Source: CAZMNY01 sp964567745 (GTDB lineage: Bacteria; Planctomycetota; Planctomycetia; Pirellulales; Pirellulaceae). From it: a stretch of 64,000 nucleotides of DNA. Below are positions 33,305 through 41,987 of the stretch, piece after piece (positions within the stretch are counted from its first letter, which is position 1; every line of letters starts with the position of its first letter). The DNA lies in contig CAZMNY010000029.1 of the NCBI GenBank assembly GCA_964567745.1, positions 1-64,000 of the forward strand, in the 5' to 3' direction. Position numbers and translations under genes: made by a program. The notes under the pieces were generated by a model that saw nothing but the letters and a program-made list of their open reading frames with translations, was not told the origin of the DNA and did no database searches.

Positions 33305-34651
33305 CTACGTCTCGAAGGTTGCGCCTTTTCTTGTCGACGGCCTTGTCATCCAAACTTCGCCGTCGGGGAATCGATGGCGCTCGAGGAAGTCGGGCAAGAA
33401 TTCTAGTCCCCAACCGGGGGCGGACGGAGTGACGTAACAGCCGTCGCGAACCTTGACGGGATGTTCAACGGCTGCTTGCAGGAAGTCGATGTACTCGACA
33501 AGCTGCGTGTCTGAGTGCCCGGCGACGGCGATCTGATCCCACATTCCGTAATGCTGAATCATGTTGCATAGCGCAATGCCGCCGCCGTGTGGACAGACCG
33601 GCACTCCGTATTTCGCCGCGATCAGAATAATCGCCATCACATCGTTGACGCCAGCGACTCGCACGGCGTCAATCTGACAATACTTGATCGCCCCGCTCTT
33701 CACTAGCTGCTTAAAAATGACCGGCGACGCGGCCTGCTCACCACAGGCAAAATCGAAATCGGCATCCGCAAACGTCTCGGCGAGTTCGACATAACCGAGA
33801 ACATCGTCCCGCGCAATCGGCTCCTCGATCCACTTCAATCCAAACGGCCGGTACTGCTCGATGTGAGTTTTCGCCTCAGCGAGCCCCCAATACTGATTTG
33901 CATCCACCATCAAATTACAGTCGGGACCGATCGCGTCGCGCATGAAACGGATACGCTGAACGTCTTGCTCCGAGTCGCGCCCAACCTTCAGCTTGAACGA
34001 ATCAAAGCCCTGCGCCTGCAACTTGCGAATCGTTGCAAGTATCTCCTCGTCGCTGAGTCCGAGCCAACCGGCAGTGCAATACGCCTTCGGTCCGAGCGTA
34101 GCCAGCTCGCTTTCCCGCCGCGCCACGTCGGCTCGACGGTCCTGCAGCATTGCGACTGCCTCATCGCGAGTCAGCGCGTCGCTGATATTTCGCCAGTCAA
34201 TGCAATCCGCCACAAATTCAGGCTCGAGATCGACCAATAACTTCCATAACGGTTTGTCTAGCGACTTGGCCCACAAGTCAAACATTGCATTGAGTATGGC
34301 GCCGGCCGCCATTCGAAAGACGCCATCATGTAGCCATCGCAATTGATGATGGTCGATCAGGCGCCGATAAAGCTCAAACGGCGCCGCCGCAAACTCCTCC
34401 AGCCTCGCGCCAATCACCAACTGGCACAAATCTTTAACGCCATGGCAAATCCAATCCGTTCCCGCGCCCACAGTGAACACGACCGAGACGCCGCGAAGAC
34501 CTGCATCCGTCTCTAGATGCAAGACCGCGGACGAGTAATCGGGTTCCTTATGAAACGGATCGGAACCAAGCAATTGGTCAGACGTGGGCACTCGAACGTC
34601 GATCACTCCCGCCGACGTTATCCGAATAGAACTGCTGGGCATAAAGTTCAT
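33305..34651 (-). CDS. L-fuconate dehydratase (enolase superfamily)
   Basis: A 448-residue cytosolic enzyme that should convert L-fuconate to 2-keto-3-deoxy-L-fuconate in non-phosphorylative L-fucose breakdown. It has the capping domain with WLHDGVFRMA, catalytic Lys220/Lys222 in FKLKVG, metal ligands Asp250 (MVDANQYW), Glu276 and Glu305 (CGEQ), and His355 in CPHGGGIAL, all in mandelate-racemase-type order. Length and the HDGVFRMA and CPHGGG motifs fit the fuconate dehydratase subgroup. The ATG at 34651 is preferred; a TTG at 34705 would overlap the upstream gene. It points to fucose-containing glycans as the substrate of this cluster. Confidence 0.88.
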   Translation of the reverse strand: MNFMPSSSIRITSAGVIDVRVPTSDQLLGSDPFHKEPDYSSAVLHLETDAGLRGVSVVFTVGAGTDWICHGVKDLCQLVIGARLEEFAAAPFELYRRLIDHHQLRWLHDGVFRMAAGAILNAMFDLWAKSLDKPLWKLLVDLEPEFVADCIDWRNISDALTRDEAVAMLQDRRADVARRESELATLGPKAYCTAGWLGLSDEEILATIRKLQAQGFDSFKLKVGRDSEQDVQRIRFMRDAIGPDCNLMVDANQYWGLAEAKTHIEQYRPFGLKWIEEPIARDDVLGYVELAETFADADFDFACGEQAASPVIFKQLVKSGAIKYCQIDAVRVAGVNDVMAIILIAAKYGVPVCPHGGGIALCNMIQHYGMWDQIAVAGHSDTQLVEYIDFLQAAVEHPVKVRDGCYVTPSAPGWGLEFLPDFLERHRFPDGEVWMTRPSTRKGATFET

Positions 34652-34697
34652 CCAATGATTCTCAATTTCACGACGCGCATCGCTTTCACGCGGTCGT

Positions 34698-36212
34698 TCA
34701 CTCAAACTTGACCGTCACTTTGTCGAGCATCGGCTTTGACTTGTTTTCCGTCGTGTCTGTCATCCGTATTTCAAACTGAAAACCGAACCCGTCCGGCAGT
34801 CTGGCCAGGTCGACGGACGCCGGCGTCCTTTTGATCTGCTTTGCGAAGCCAGGCGTATAGTCATACGTCTCCTTGACCACCTGCCAGTCGCTCCAATGAT
34901 CGACTCCCCCGTCTCCCGTCGTATCGACGCCAACGCGAGCCTCAACCGTTTCGACCCAGGGACCTGGGCTGGTGTAGTCGGTCGCTTGCTGAGTAACAAG
35001 GTAAAAGCGGCCCTCGGCAAAACAGATGTCGGGATCGGGGTGCCCCTTGCCGATTTTGTCACACCAAGTGAACTCTTTGTCCAAGCTCGGTGAGGTGAAC
35101 CAACCGACGCTCATACTGTGACCGCCGATCGGATCGTAATCTCCAAACAAATAGTATTGTCCGCCGATGCATATCGACGCCCAGTCGCCATAGGCCTCTT
35201 GCTCGGGTTCATGAAGTTCATATTTCCCGATATTCGTTTTCCAATCCGGATGCTGTTTCCAATGCGGATGGGGATACGACAAGATTTTTCCGGTCGGCTT
35301 GGTTCGGTTATCAATGGCCGGGCCTACGACTTTGAAGTCTTTCAGTCCGTCCTCACTCACAGCATGGCCTGCCAGAGGCGAATCCCACGAGCGCTTGCTC
35401 GCGTTGATCGGACTCCAGTCTTCATAAATGACATGAATTCTGCCTTGCAAATCGCGGATGAACCCCGCATCGGACCCGTGTGATGGATCCTTAAACGCCA
35501 TCCCCATGTTCTTGCCGGGGACGCCGTCGGTCAGATCGTCGTCGACGTAGACATGGGGATCCTGGTCGTTCGGATAGTCGTAATAGATGTAGGCTTTTCC
35601 ATCTACATACTCTGCCGATGTCACCCATCGCGAGAACCCTTCGGTCACGGGTCCGTGGTGCACCCAGTTGACCATGTCGCGACTTTGCCAAGCATGGTAT
35701 CCGCCCATGCTTCGCTTCAATCCGCCCGGTGCGTTGAATTGATTGGTAAAGCGCGTCGTCTGCAGAGGGATGTCGAAGCCGGCTAACCTGGCGGGCTTGG
35801 CGGTGAAGGCCGGAAGTTTGGGCTGGTTCTTTCCTCTCTTGCGTTTCCTTCCATTTCCGTATCGACCGAAAATCCAATAGTTGTCCGGGCCCAACGAGAG
35901 GGTTACTGGCGCATCGGCAAGGTTCGACGGACCAATGTTTTTCACCGGGTTCCAATTCTGCCAAATGGCGGACTGGCCAATCACGATCGATTTCGCGGCG
36001 CGTTTCTTATCGAACGTCCGCATCGCGCTCCGAAACGATGACGTCTTCCCTGTCGGAATGGCTACGCCATCCTCTAAGTCGACATTCTTTCGAGCACTCG
36101 TGCCCTTCTCCCAGTCAGCTTGGCTGTCGATAACCCAGGCATCGTCGGCGCTCGAAAGTTGGACGCAGCACGTGAACAAAAGCGCTGCGGCTATCGAAGT
36201 TGTCGTTCTCAT
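34698..36212 (-). CDS. secreted propeller glycosidase-like protein (GH43-like)
   Basis: A 504-residue exported protein: signal peptide from MRTTTSIAAALLFTCC, then a five-bladed propeller with WQSRDMVNWVHHGPV, SAEYVDGKAYIYYDYPND, DAGFIRDLQGRIHVIYEDWSP, GDWASICIGGQYYLFGDYDP and DPDICFAEGRFYLVTQQ. The acidic residues at blade starts are those expected of GH43/GH117-type enzymes. It is directly upstream of fuconate dehydratase (47 bases), hence a candidate enzyme for a fucose-containing polymer. Catalytic residues cannot be fixed without alignment. Confidence 0.78.
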   Translation of the reverse strand: MRTTTSIAAALLFTCCVQLSSADDAWVIDSQADWEKGTSARKNVDLEDGVAIPTGKTSSFRSAMRTFDKKRAAKSIVIGQSAIWQNWNPVKNIGPSNLADAPVTLSLGPDNYWIFGRYGNGRKRKRGKNQPKLPAFTAKPARLAGFDIPLQTTRFTNQFNAPGGLKRSMGGYHAWQSRDMVNWVHHGPVTEGFSRWVTSAEYVDGKAYIYYDYPNDQDPHVYVDDDLTDGVPGKNMGMAFKDPSHGSDAGFIRDLQGRIHVIYEDWSPINASKRSWDSPLAGHAVSEDGLKDFKVVGPAIDNRTKPTGKILSYPHPHWKQHPDWKTNIGKYELHEPEQEAYGDWASICIGGQYYLFGDYDPIGGHSMSVGWFTSPSLDKEFTWCDKIGKGHPDPDICFAEGRFYLVTQQATDYTSPGPWVETVEARVGVDTTGDGGVDHWSDWQVVKETYDYTPGFAKQIKRTPASVDLARLPDGFGFQFEIRMTDTTENKSKPMLDKVTVKFE

Positions 36213-36343
36213 TGCGGCTCGCGAATTCAAATAAGTGATAATGTCTTTGTTGATACGAAACGGACGGTCACGTTCGATGCATGAAGCTAAGCATCATGGC
36301 GTCGCCCAGTGGCTTCAGTTGGAAGTCCGGCGTCACTCTCTTC

Positions 36344-37933
36344 TTACTCAATACTGTTCGCCGTTCTGTGGTATTCCGACTTTGTCATCCAATGCAAGTC
36401 TTCCCAGTGGTCTGTATCGTTCGACTGAGCAGGGCCGGGCGTCGTACGACCTCGAGCGACGATGTCTTTTATCTTGTTCGTCAACGACTTAACGACGCGA
36501 GCTTGAGTCGACGCGACATTCTTTGACTCGGACGGATCCGATAACAGATTGTACAGTTCGCCCTCATTGCGATTGTCGCGGAGAACCAGTTTCCAGTTTC
36601 CTTGGGTAATCGCATACCGGTAGGATCCAGCGCCATTGCCGTGCGCAACGAGTGGCAGACGCTGAAAATTGGAGACCGGATTCTTCAGCACGGTAGCGAA
36701 GCTCTGACTGTCTTCGCCAGCGTCGGCCGGGAGCTTGGCACCGATTACCTCGGCGAGTGTCGCGAGCAGATCAGTCTGGCCAATCGTTCGACGCCAGCGG
36801 CGGCCGGGTTGAGCGATGCCTGCGGGCCAGCGCACCAGAAAGGGAACGCGATGACCTCCCTCGTAGACTGATCGCTTCCCGCCCCGCAATCCGCCTCGGC
36901 TGTCATGATCAAACTCGTCGATCCGATCGGTCCACGACCTCTCCGGACCATTGTCGCTGGTAAAAACCACGAGCGTATTTTCGCCCAGTCCTGACTCTTT
37001 CAAGAATCGCATGACTCGACCGACGTGGTGGTCCGTTTCGATCACAAACTCGCCATAGGCGCCCGCCCTTCCTCTGCCGTGAAATTCCGGCAACGGGCAG
37101 ACCGGATAGTGGGGCGAAGTGTATGGGAGGTAAAGAAAAAATGGCTTCCCGCGTTTCACGTCTTCGACCTTGCCTCGCATCCACTCGATTGCCTTATCGG
37201 TAAACCGAGTCAGGCATTGGTTGTCGATGAAGTCTGGAGCAACTTCGAAGCTCCTCTGCCTTTTGCCTTTCTTACCTGACTGTCGGTCGTCGTAAGGAGG
37301 CATGATCCGATAGTCGCTATGTCTCGCGTTTGGCTTCTTGCTTGTGTAGAGCGTCGGCGGCACCTTGGCATGGCGACCCTCGAACCAGGCGAGAATGCCG
37401 TAATTCAGTGAAGCTGGAATTCCGTAGAAGTAGTCAAAGCCCTTGTCCAGCGGCATATTGCGAACCGGTTTCGACCAGTCGCGACTAGCAGGCTCGCCAG
37501 GGAAATCCATCCCCAAATGCCACTTGCCGACCATCGCGGTGTGATAGCCGTTTTGCTTTAGGAGCGAAGCTATCGTCACTCGCCCGTCGTCGATGAGGCA
37601 CTCGCGCTCGGCGCCAAAAACACCTCGCTTCAAGTGAGTGCGCCACGGATACCGACCTGTCAGTAGGCCATATCGCGATGGCGTGCATACGGAGTCAGCG
37701 CTGTGAGCATGGGTAAACGCGATTCCCTCATTCGCCAGTCGGTCCAAGTTCGGCGTCTTAAACTTCGCCGCTGGATTGAGCGCGCTGACATCGCCAAAGC
37801 CCTGATCATCGGTGTAAATCACAACGACGTTCGGCCTTTCCGTGTCGGCTCGCGCCCGCGTTGCCACTGAAACTACTAGTATCATTGCGACGCTTAACAC
37901 GATCCGCGTGCGGCCGTCATTCGGACAGTTCAT
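36344..37933 (-). CDS. secreted sulfatase (CTPSR type)
   Basis: A 529-residue sulfatase: signal peptide (to about 30), PNVVVIYTDDQGFGD (34-48), nucleophile C83-T-P-S-R87, GKWHLG, SDNGPE, GGKRSVYEGGHRVPFLVRWP and C-terminal WKLVLRDNRNEGELYNL. These are all signatures of arylsulfatase family S1. I chose ATG 37933 because the signal peptide begins there; ATG 37972 is possible. It is 131 bases upstream of the propeller glycosidase in the same direction, so it likely belongs to the fucose-linked cluster and removes sulfate from a fucan-like substrate. Confidence 0.92.
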   Translation of the reverse strand: MNCPNDGRTRIVLSVAMILVVSVATRARADTERPNVVVIYTDDQGFGDVSALNPAAKFKTPNLDRLANEGIAFTHAHSADSVCTPSRYGLLTGRYPWRTHLKRGVFGAERECLIDDGRVTIASLLKQNGYHTAMVGKWHLGMDFPGEPASRDWSKPVRNMPLDKGFDYFYGIPASLNYGILAWFEGRHAKVPPTLYTSKKPNARHSDYRIMPPYDDRQSGKKGKRQRSFEVAPDFIDNQCLTRFTDKAIEWMRGKVEDVKRGKPFFLYLPYTSPHYPVCPLPEFHGRGRAGAYGEFVIETDHHVGRVMRFLKESGLGENTLVVFTSDNGPERSWTDRIDEFDHDSRGGLRGGKRSVYEGGHRVPFLVRWPAGIAQPGRRWRRTIGQTDLLATLAEVIGAKLPADAGEDSQSFATVLKNPVSNFQRLPLVAHGNGAGSYRYAITQGNWKLVLRDNRNEGELYNLLSDPSESKNVASTQARVVKSLTNKIKDIVARGRTTPGPAQSNDTDHWEDLHWMTKSEYHRTANSIE

Positions 37934-38020
37934 CGTTGCTTTTCCCAAACTGTCGCGCACGCTCGCCACCATGTGAGCTCAGGCTAGGCCAGATCACTTT
38001 CTTAAACAGATTCTTACTCC

Positions 38021-38043
38021 TAATCTTAATCTTAATCTTAATC
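38021..38043. repeat. hexanucleotide tandem repeat TAATCT
   Basis: Three full TAATCT units plus TAATC lie between the sulfatase start and the permease stop. The array is pure, so it could vary in length between strains. A second hexanucleotide array is at 62886-62915. Confidence 0.85.
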
Positions 38044-38168
38044 CCGTTGGAGCAGGTCCGAGTACGAGCGAGGAGAGTGCGAGGCGGAGGAGAATCAAGA
38101 GTAAGAAAAGAAGCCAGATTAGGCTAGCGAGAGGGCGCATGGCGTACGCTCTCCACGATTCTTCGCGC

Positions 38169-39377
38169 CTACTCGGACGACAAGCCGAGCGCGAAGACGA
38201 GCAGGCACGCGATCGCGAGCGAAGCGAAACTGACCAATCGCAATGGTCGTCGGGGCAGATCTTTCGACTGCCATGCGACGATAAACGCCACGGCGCATTG
38301 CAGCGTATAGAACAACGCAAAGGCTCGCGACGCGTAGGCGATGATTCCGTTGACATCCGTCTCCCATGTCAAGGCGACTGTCACGACGAGAATCAGCAGA
38401 TAGGCGTAACGTATGGGGATGCGGTGATGCGTAATGTCCCCGATCAATCCTCCAGCGCCTTCGTTGTCGGCAACCGCCGCGCTGAACTGACTGCCGACGG
38501 CTGCGACAGCGATCAAGAAGGGAAGAACGAACGCCACGGGCTTGGCCAACGCTACAATCGCGGTCACGTCCGTGCCCAACCCAGAATGAAACAGAACGGT
38601 CACCAAACCGATGAAGATCAGATAGATCGCCGCTGACAACAGCTGCGCGTTGCGCATCGTGGCAATTCGCTCCTCGGCCGGATGCTCATCGCCCAAATAC
38701 CGCGACGTCTCAAACCCCTGCACGACAATCAATAACCCCAGCAAGACGCGAACGTCGTGAAAGTCGATCGCAGACGATACCGCCGGCAACGCCCAATCTC
38801 CGCGCGACACGAGCTCAACGTTGTGAATGGCCAAGCCAACCAACAGCGCACCGATCATTCCCAAGTTCAGGGCGACGGCATATTTTTCGAGCCCTTCAAG
38901 CATCTTCAAACCGCGCCAGATGCCAATCCCGCCAATGATGACGAGCAGCGCGGTTGTCATCAAATGCAACATCGTTTGATCGACAATTCCTGTCGCATTT
39001 CCAATAAACGCCGCCAGCAGCTGCAGGTAGTAGGTTACGGAAATAAAGTACGCCGCTGCCAAGACGATCCGCGAAAGAAAGGCGATTGTCTGAGCCGGTC
39101 CGTGCCCCGAGTTCTCGATCGGCTCGAAGTGCTCGATGTTAAACCGAATCGCGCCGCCAACCGCAAAGGCCAAGGCGAGCAGCGCAGCCATGCATACGAC
39201 AGCCAGATTGCCAACAGCCCCGCCCAGCAATGGCGCACTCACCAAAAACCCGCTTCCCATAATGGAAGCCAGCGGAGTGACCGTCGCCTTCCACCGCGAA
39301 GACCGTGCAAGGCGAGGAGAAAAGGCCAAGTAGCCGCCCAGCAGAATCGCCACGATCACAATGACTATATTCAGCAT
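38169..39377 (-). CDS. APC-superfamily permease-like membrane protein
   Basis: A 402-residue inner-membrane protein with about 11 hydrophobic helices. LASIMGSGFLVSAPLLG in the first third and GFETSRYLGDEHPAEER near the middle resemble the unwound helix 1 and helix 6 region of LeuT-fold amino-acid/polyamine permeases. It is therefore probably a transporter for amino acids or another small organic solute. GAGG 8 bases upstream supports the ATG at 39377. It lies upstream of the sulfatase on the same strand, so a role in uptake of cluster products is possible but unproven. Confidence 0.72.
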   Translation of the reverse strand: MLNIVIVIVAILLGGYLAFSPRLARSSRWKATVTPLASIMGSGFLVSAPLLGGAVGNLAVVCMAALLALAFAVGGAIRFNIEHFEPIENSGHGPAQTIAFLSRIVLAAAYFISVTYYLQLLAAFIGNATGIVDQTMLHLMTTALLVIIGGIGIWRGLKMLEGLEKYAVALNLGMIGALLVGLAIHNVELVSRGDWALPAVSSAIDFHDVRVLLGLLIVVQGFETSRYLGDEHPAEERIATMRNAQLLSAAIYLIFIGLVTVLFHSGLGTDVTAIVALAKPVAFVLPFLIAVAAVGSQFSAAVADNEGAGGLIGDITHHRIPIRYAYLLILVVTVALTWETDVNGIIAYASRAFALFYTLQCAVAFIVAWQSKDLPRRPLRLVSFASLAIACLLVFALGLSSE

Positions 39378-39426
39378 GCCAATATCCTCGCCAAACCGCA
39401 CCCAGCAAAGTGACCCTCGAGATCTG

Positions 39427-39936
39427 TCAGGAACTAGTCGCGTTTCCAGACGCGCTCGTCATGCGAGTCGCTATGCCGGCGTCAATTGAGCGCCAAGTAA
39501 ATACCGCAATCGGGAGATAGGTCAAACACGCCAGCCACTGAACCGTTGTGAGTTGATTGTAGCGCCGATGTCCGATTGTAAACTCTTCACGATCAGTGAT
39601 CACGCCCTCGGCGACGTCGATGACCGAGTCTAAGTCTTGATGCACACTGTAGAGCCCCGCAAGCGAACAACTTAGGACTGCCGCGCAAATGAAAAGCGCG
39701 AATCCATACCTTCTTGCCTTCCTCACAACGATGAGGCCGTTCAAGATCATCAGCAGCGCGACGACCAGGCCAAGCATCTGCAGCACAACGGTGACCCGCT
39801 GGGTAATGAGCCCGCCATCCATCGGATCGTTGAGTACGTCGTGAGAAATCCGGACGACCACACCCGTGTAAAACGTGAGTCCGCCCCAATAGACTGCGAA
39901 AACCAATAGCAGGAGAATTCGACTAAAACAAATCAT
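39427..39936 (-). CDS. hypothetical four-helix membrane protein
   Basis: A 169-residue protein with helices at about 5-23, 48-69, 76-97 and 138-155 and a short soluble segment (VIDVAEGVITDREEF). The first helix context (VYWGGLTFYTGVVVRISHDVL) recalls TMEM205/DUF4149-like proteins, but I am not sure. It is 49 bases upstream of the permease stop-to-start boundary on the same strand. Function unknown. Confidence 0.6.
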   Translation of the reverse strand: MICFSRILLLLVFAVYWGGLTFYTGVVVRISHDVLNDPMDGGLITQRVTVVLQMLGLVVALLMILNGLIVVRKARRYGFALFICAAVLSCSLAGLYSVHQDLDSVIDVAEGVITDREEFTIGHRRYNQLTTVQWLACLTYLPIAVFTWRSIDAGIATRMTSASGNATSS

Positions 39937-40261
39937 GATGCGAAACAAATCGTGGAGTTCGTACGCGAGTCGCAACTTTAAGCAAACGCAAGTTGCAGCC
40001 AAGCAAATAGTCTAAGCGCCGTGACTCCCTTTGCCAACGGCGCGGTCAATCACGCCACGCCTTGCGAGCAACGGGCCGCCCGACAGCAAGTCGCCAATAG
40101 AACAAAGCCAATGGAATTGCGCCGTCGTCGCGAGTTCACTCACGATGGTCCCCAACGCTTGCGCGATAGCCAGCGTTGTAACGCGGTGAGCGATTCGCAT
40201 TGGCGATCGTTGGGCCCTAGAATACAGACCGGCCTCGCACACCCGCCCATTGGAGTCGATC
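39937..40261. other. divergent intergenic region
   Basis: No gene seen. It separates the minus-strand membrane-protein gene from the plus-strand ASPIC/UnbV gene and must contain both promoters; I cannot point to either. Confidence 0.4.
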
Positions 40262-41677
40262 ATGATTAGAATCCTCACCGCATGCCTTCTTATGCTTGCC
40301 GGAACCGTGCATGCTCAGGGGCCATCGGTCGTTTTTGAGGACGTGAGCGGAATCACGGGATTGCAACTCGGCGGCGGCGCGGCCTGCTGGGCGGATTTCG
40401 ACAATGACGGTTGGGTCGATGTCTGCGCGGGCGCTGTCTGGAAGAACAACGGCGGCAAGTCGTTTAGCAAATTGGGCGATATCGCTCCTGGTTCGGCGGT
40501 CGCTGCCGACTTCGACAACGACGGCTTTGTGGATCTCTTTTCCTGGTCGTCCTTGAAGCTGCTCCGCAACAACGGCGGAAACGCATTCGTCGAAGTCTCG
40601 CTCCCGAAACTCCCTCGCGTCACGCCTCGAGGCGCAGTGTGGGCCGATGTCAACAACGATTCGTTCGTCGACTTGTTTGTTGGCGGCTATGAAGGGAGCG
40701 AGCGATCGCTGCTGATTCTAATCAACGAGGCGGGTAAGAGTTTTCGCATCGCGCGTAGCGAGGGGAACCAGGCGACTCGCGGCGTGACGGCATGTGATTT
40801 CGACCAAGACGGTGACGTCGATGTCTATGTGTCCAACTATCGCCTGCAAGCCAACTCGCTGTGGCTCAACGACGGCAACGCCGGCTTCACGAACGTCGCG
40901 GGCCAGTACGGCGCGATCGCAACGAGCCCCGGTTTTGGAGGAGGGCACTCGATCGGCGCGTCTTGGGCTGACTTCAACAATGACGGCTTGATCGATTTGT
41001 TCGCCGGCAACTTTGCTCACGTCGACGGGCGCGGCGATCAACCTAAGTCGCGTTTCTTACGGAACCTTGGAAAACCGGGCGACTTCAGATTCCAGGATTT
41101 AGGCACCTGCGGCGTTCATTATCAAGAGTCGTACGCCTCGCCGAGCGTCGCGGACTACGACAACGACGGCAATGTCGACCTGTTCTTCACGACGGTTTAT
41201 GGAGTCGCTTCATTTGGCCGCAAGAACAACTCGGTTCTATTTCGCGGTGACGGAGAATTCCGAGTGAAAGACGTCACTGTCGCCGCCAAACTCGCCGGAC
41301 TGCCGCCGACCTATCAGGCCGCCTGGGCTGACTACGACAACGACGGCGACCTCGACCTCGCCGCCGCCGGCAAGCTATTCCAAAATCAAGGCGCCCCTCA
41401 TGCTTGGCTCAAGATCCGACTGAATGGCGACGGCAAGACGATCAATCGATCGGCGATCGGCGCTCAAGTGCGAGTCGAACTTGAGGGCAAGACCCTGACG
41501 CGCCAGGTCGAAACGGGCACGGGCGAGGGAAATCAAAGCGAGATGACGTTGCATTTTGGGCTTGGACAGAATCGCGGCCCGGTTGATATCGAGATCTTTT
41601 GGCCAGATCAATCCAAACAGTCCATTAAGGGCGTTCAAACCAATCGCTTGCTAAAGGTCGAATTTCAAAAGCGTTGA
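40262..41677 (+). CDS. FG-GAP/VCBS propeller protein with ASPIC/UnbV C-terminus
   Basis: A 471-residue exported protein: signal peptide MIRILTACLLMLAGTVHA, then at least six FG-GAP/VCBS blades with calcium loops (DFDNDGWVD, DFDNDGFVD, DVNNDSFVD, DFDQDGDVD, DFNNDGLID, DYDNDGNVD, DYDNDGDLD). A C-terminal ASPIC/UnbV domain follows (IGAQVRVELEGKTLTRQV, LHFGLGQN, VDIEIFWPDQS). Such proteins are extracellular or periplasmic, often glycan- or protein-binding, and very abundant in planctomycetes. The ATG at 40262 starts the signal peptide. Confidence 0.92.
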   Translation: MIRILTACLLMLAGTVHAQGPSVVFEDVSGITGLQLGGGAACWADFDNDGWVDVCAGAVWKNNGGKSFSKLGDIAPGSAVAADFDNDGFVDLFSWSSLKLLRNNGGNAFVEVSLPKLPRVTPRGAVWADVNNDSFVDLFVGGYEGSERSLLILINEAGKSFRIARSEGNQATRGVTACDFDQDGDVDVYVSNYRLQANSLWLNDGNAGFTNVAGQYGAIATSPGFGGGHSIGASWADFNNDGLIDLFAGNFAHVDGRGDQPKSRFLRNLGKPGDFRFQDLGTCGVHYQESYASPSVADYDNDGNVDLFFTTVYGVASFGRKNNSVLFRGDGEFRVKDVTVAAKLAGLPPTYQAAWADYDNDGDLDLAAAGKLFQNQGAPHAWLKIRLNGDGKTINRSAIGAQVRVELEGKTLTRQVETGTGEGNQSEMTLHFGLGQNRGPVDIEIFWPDQSKQSIKGVQTNRLLKVEFQKR

Positions 41678-41987
41678 AACGACGCTGCTCTAGTTCATTT
41701 GTGAATTCTGCCGCGAGAACCTTCCCCTATCTCCGGCATCGGCGGGCAAAATTCCTCAAAAACGCCCGGCGCTGCTATAATGGCGTCCTGCCAAACCCAC
41801 CCAACCGTCGTGCGTCCCCGAGGCGGTTCGACTCCCCCCCCAACCACTTTCGATGCGGCGTGAGCTGCTCGCCTACCAACACCGCGCAACCAACGTCGGA
41901 CGCCACACATGATGGGCCGCGTCGGCGCTCGCTCAGACGCGCGTTTCGCAGTTCTTGGAACTGACGGAAAGGAAACATCGGCCAAGG
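41678..41987. other. intergenic region upstream of DUF1592-type gene
   Basis: No gene seen. It contains the promoter candidate at 41752-41781. Confidence 0.4.
41752..41781 (+). promoter_or_regulatory. candidate sigma70-type promoter
   Basis: A perfect TATAAT (41776-41781) lies 18 bases after TTCCTC, a 3-of-6 match to the -35 box. It is about 205 bases upstream of the DUF1592-type gene. The -35 match is weak. Confidence 0.3.
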
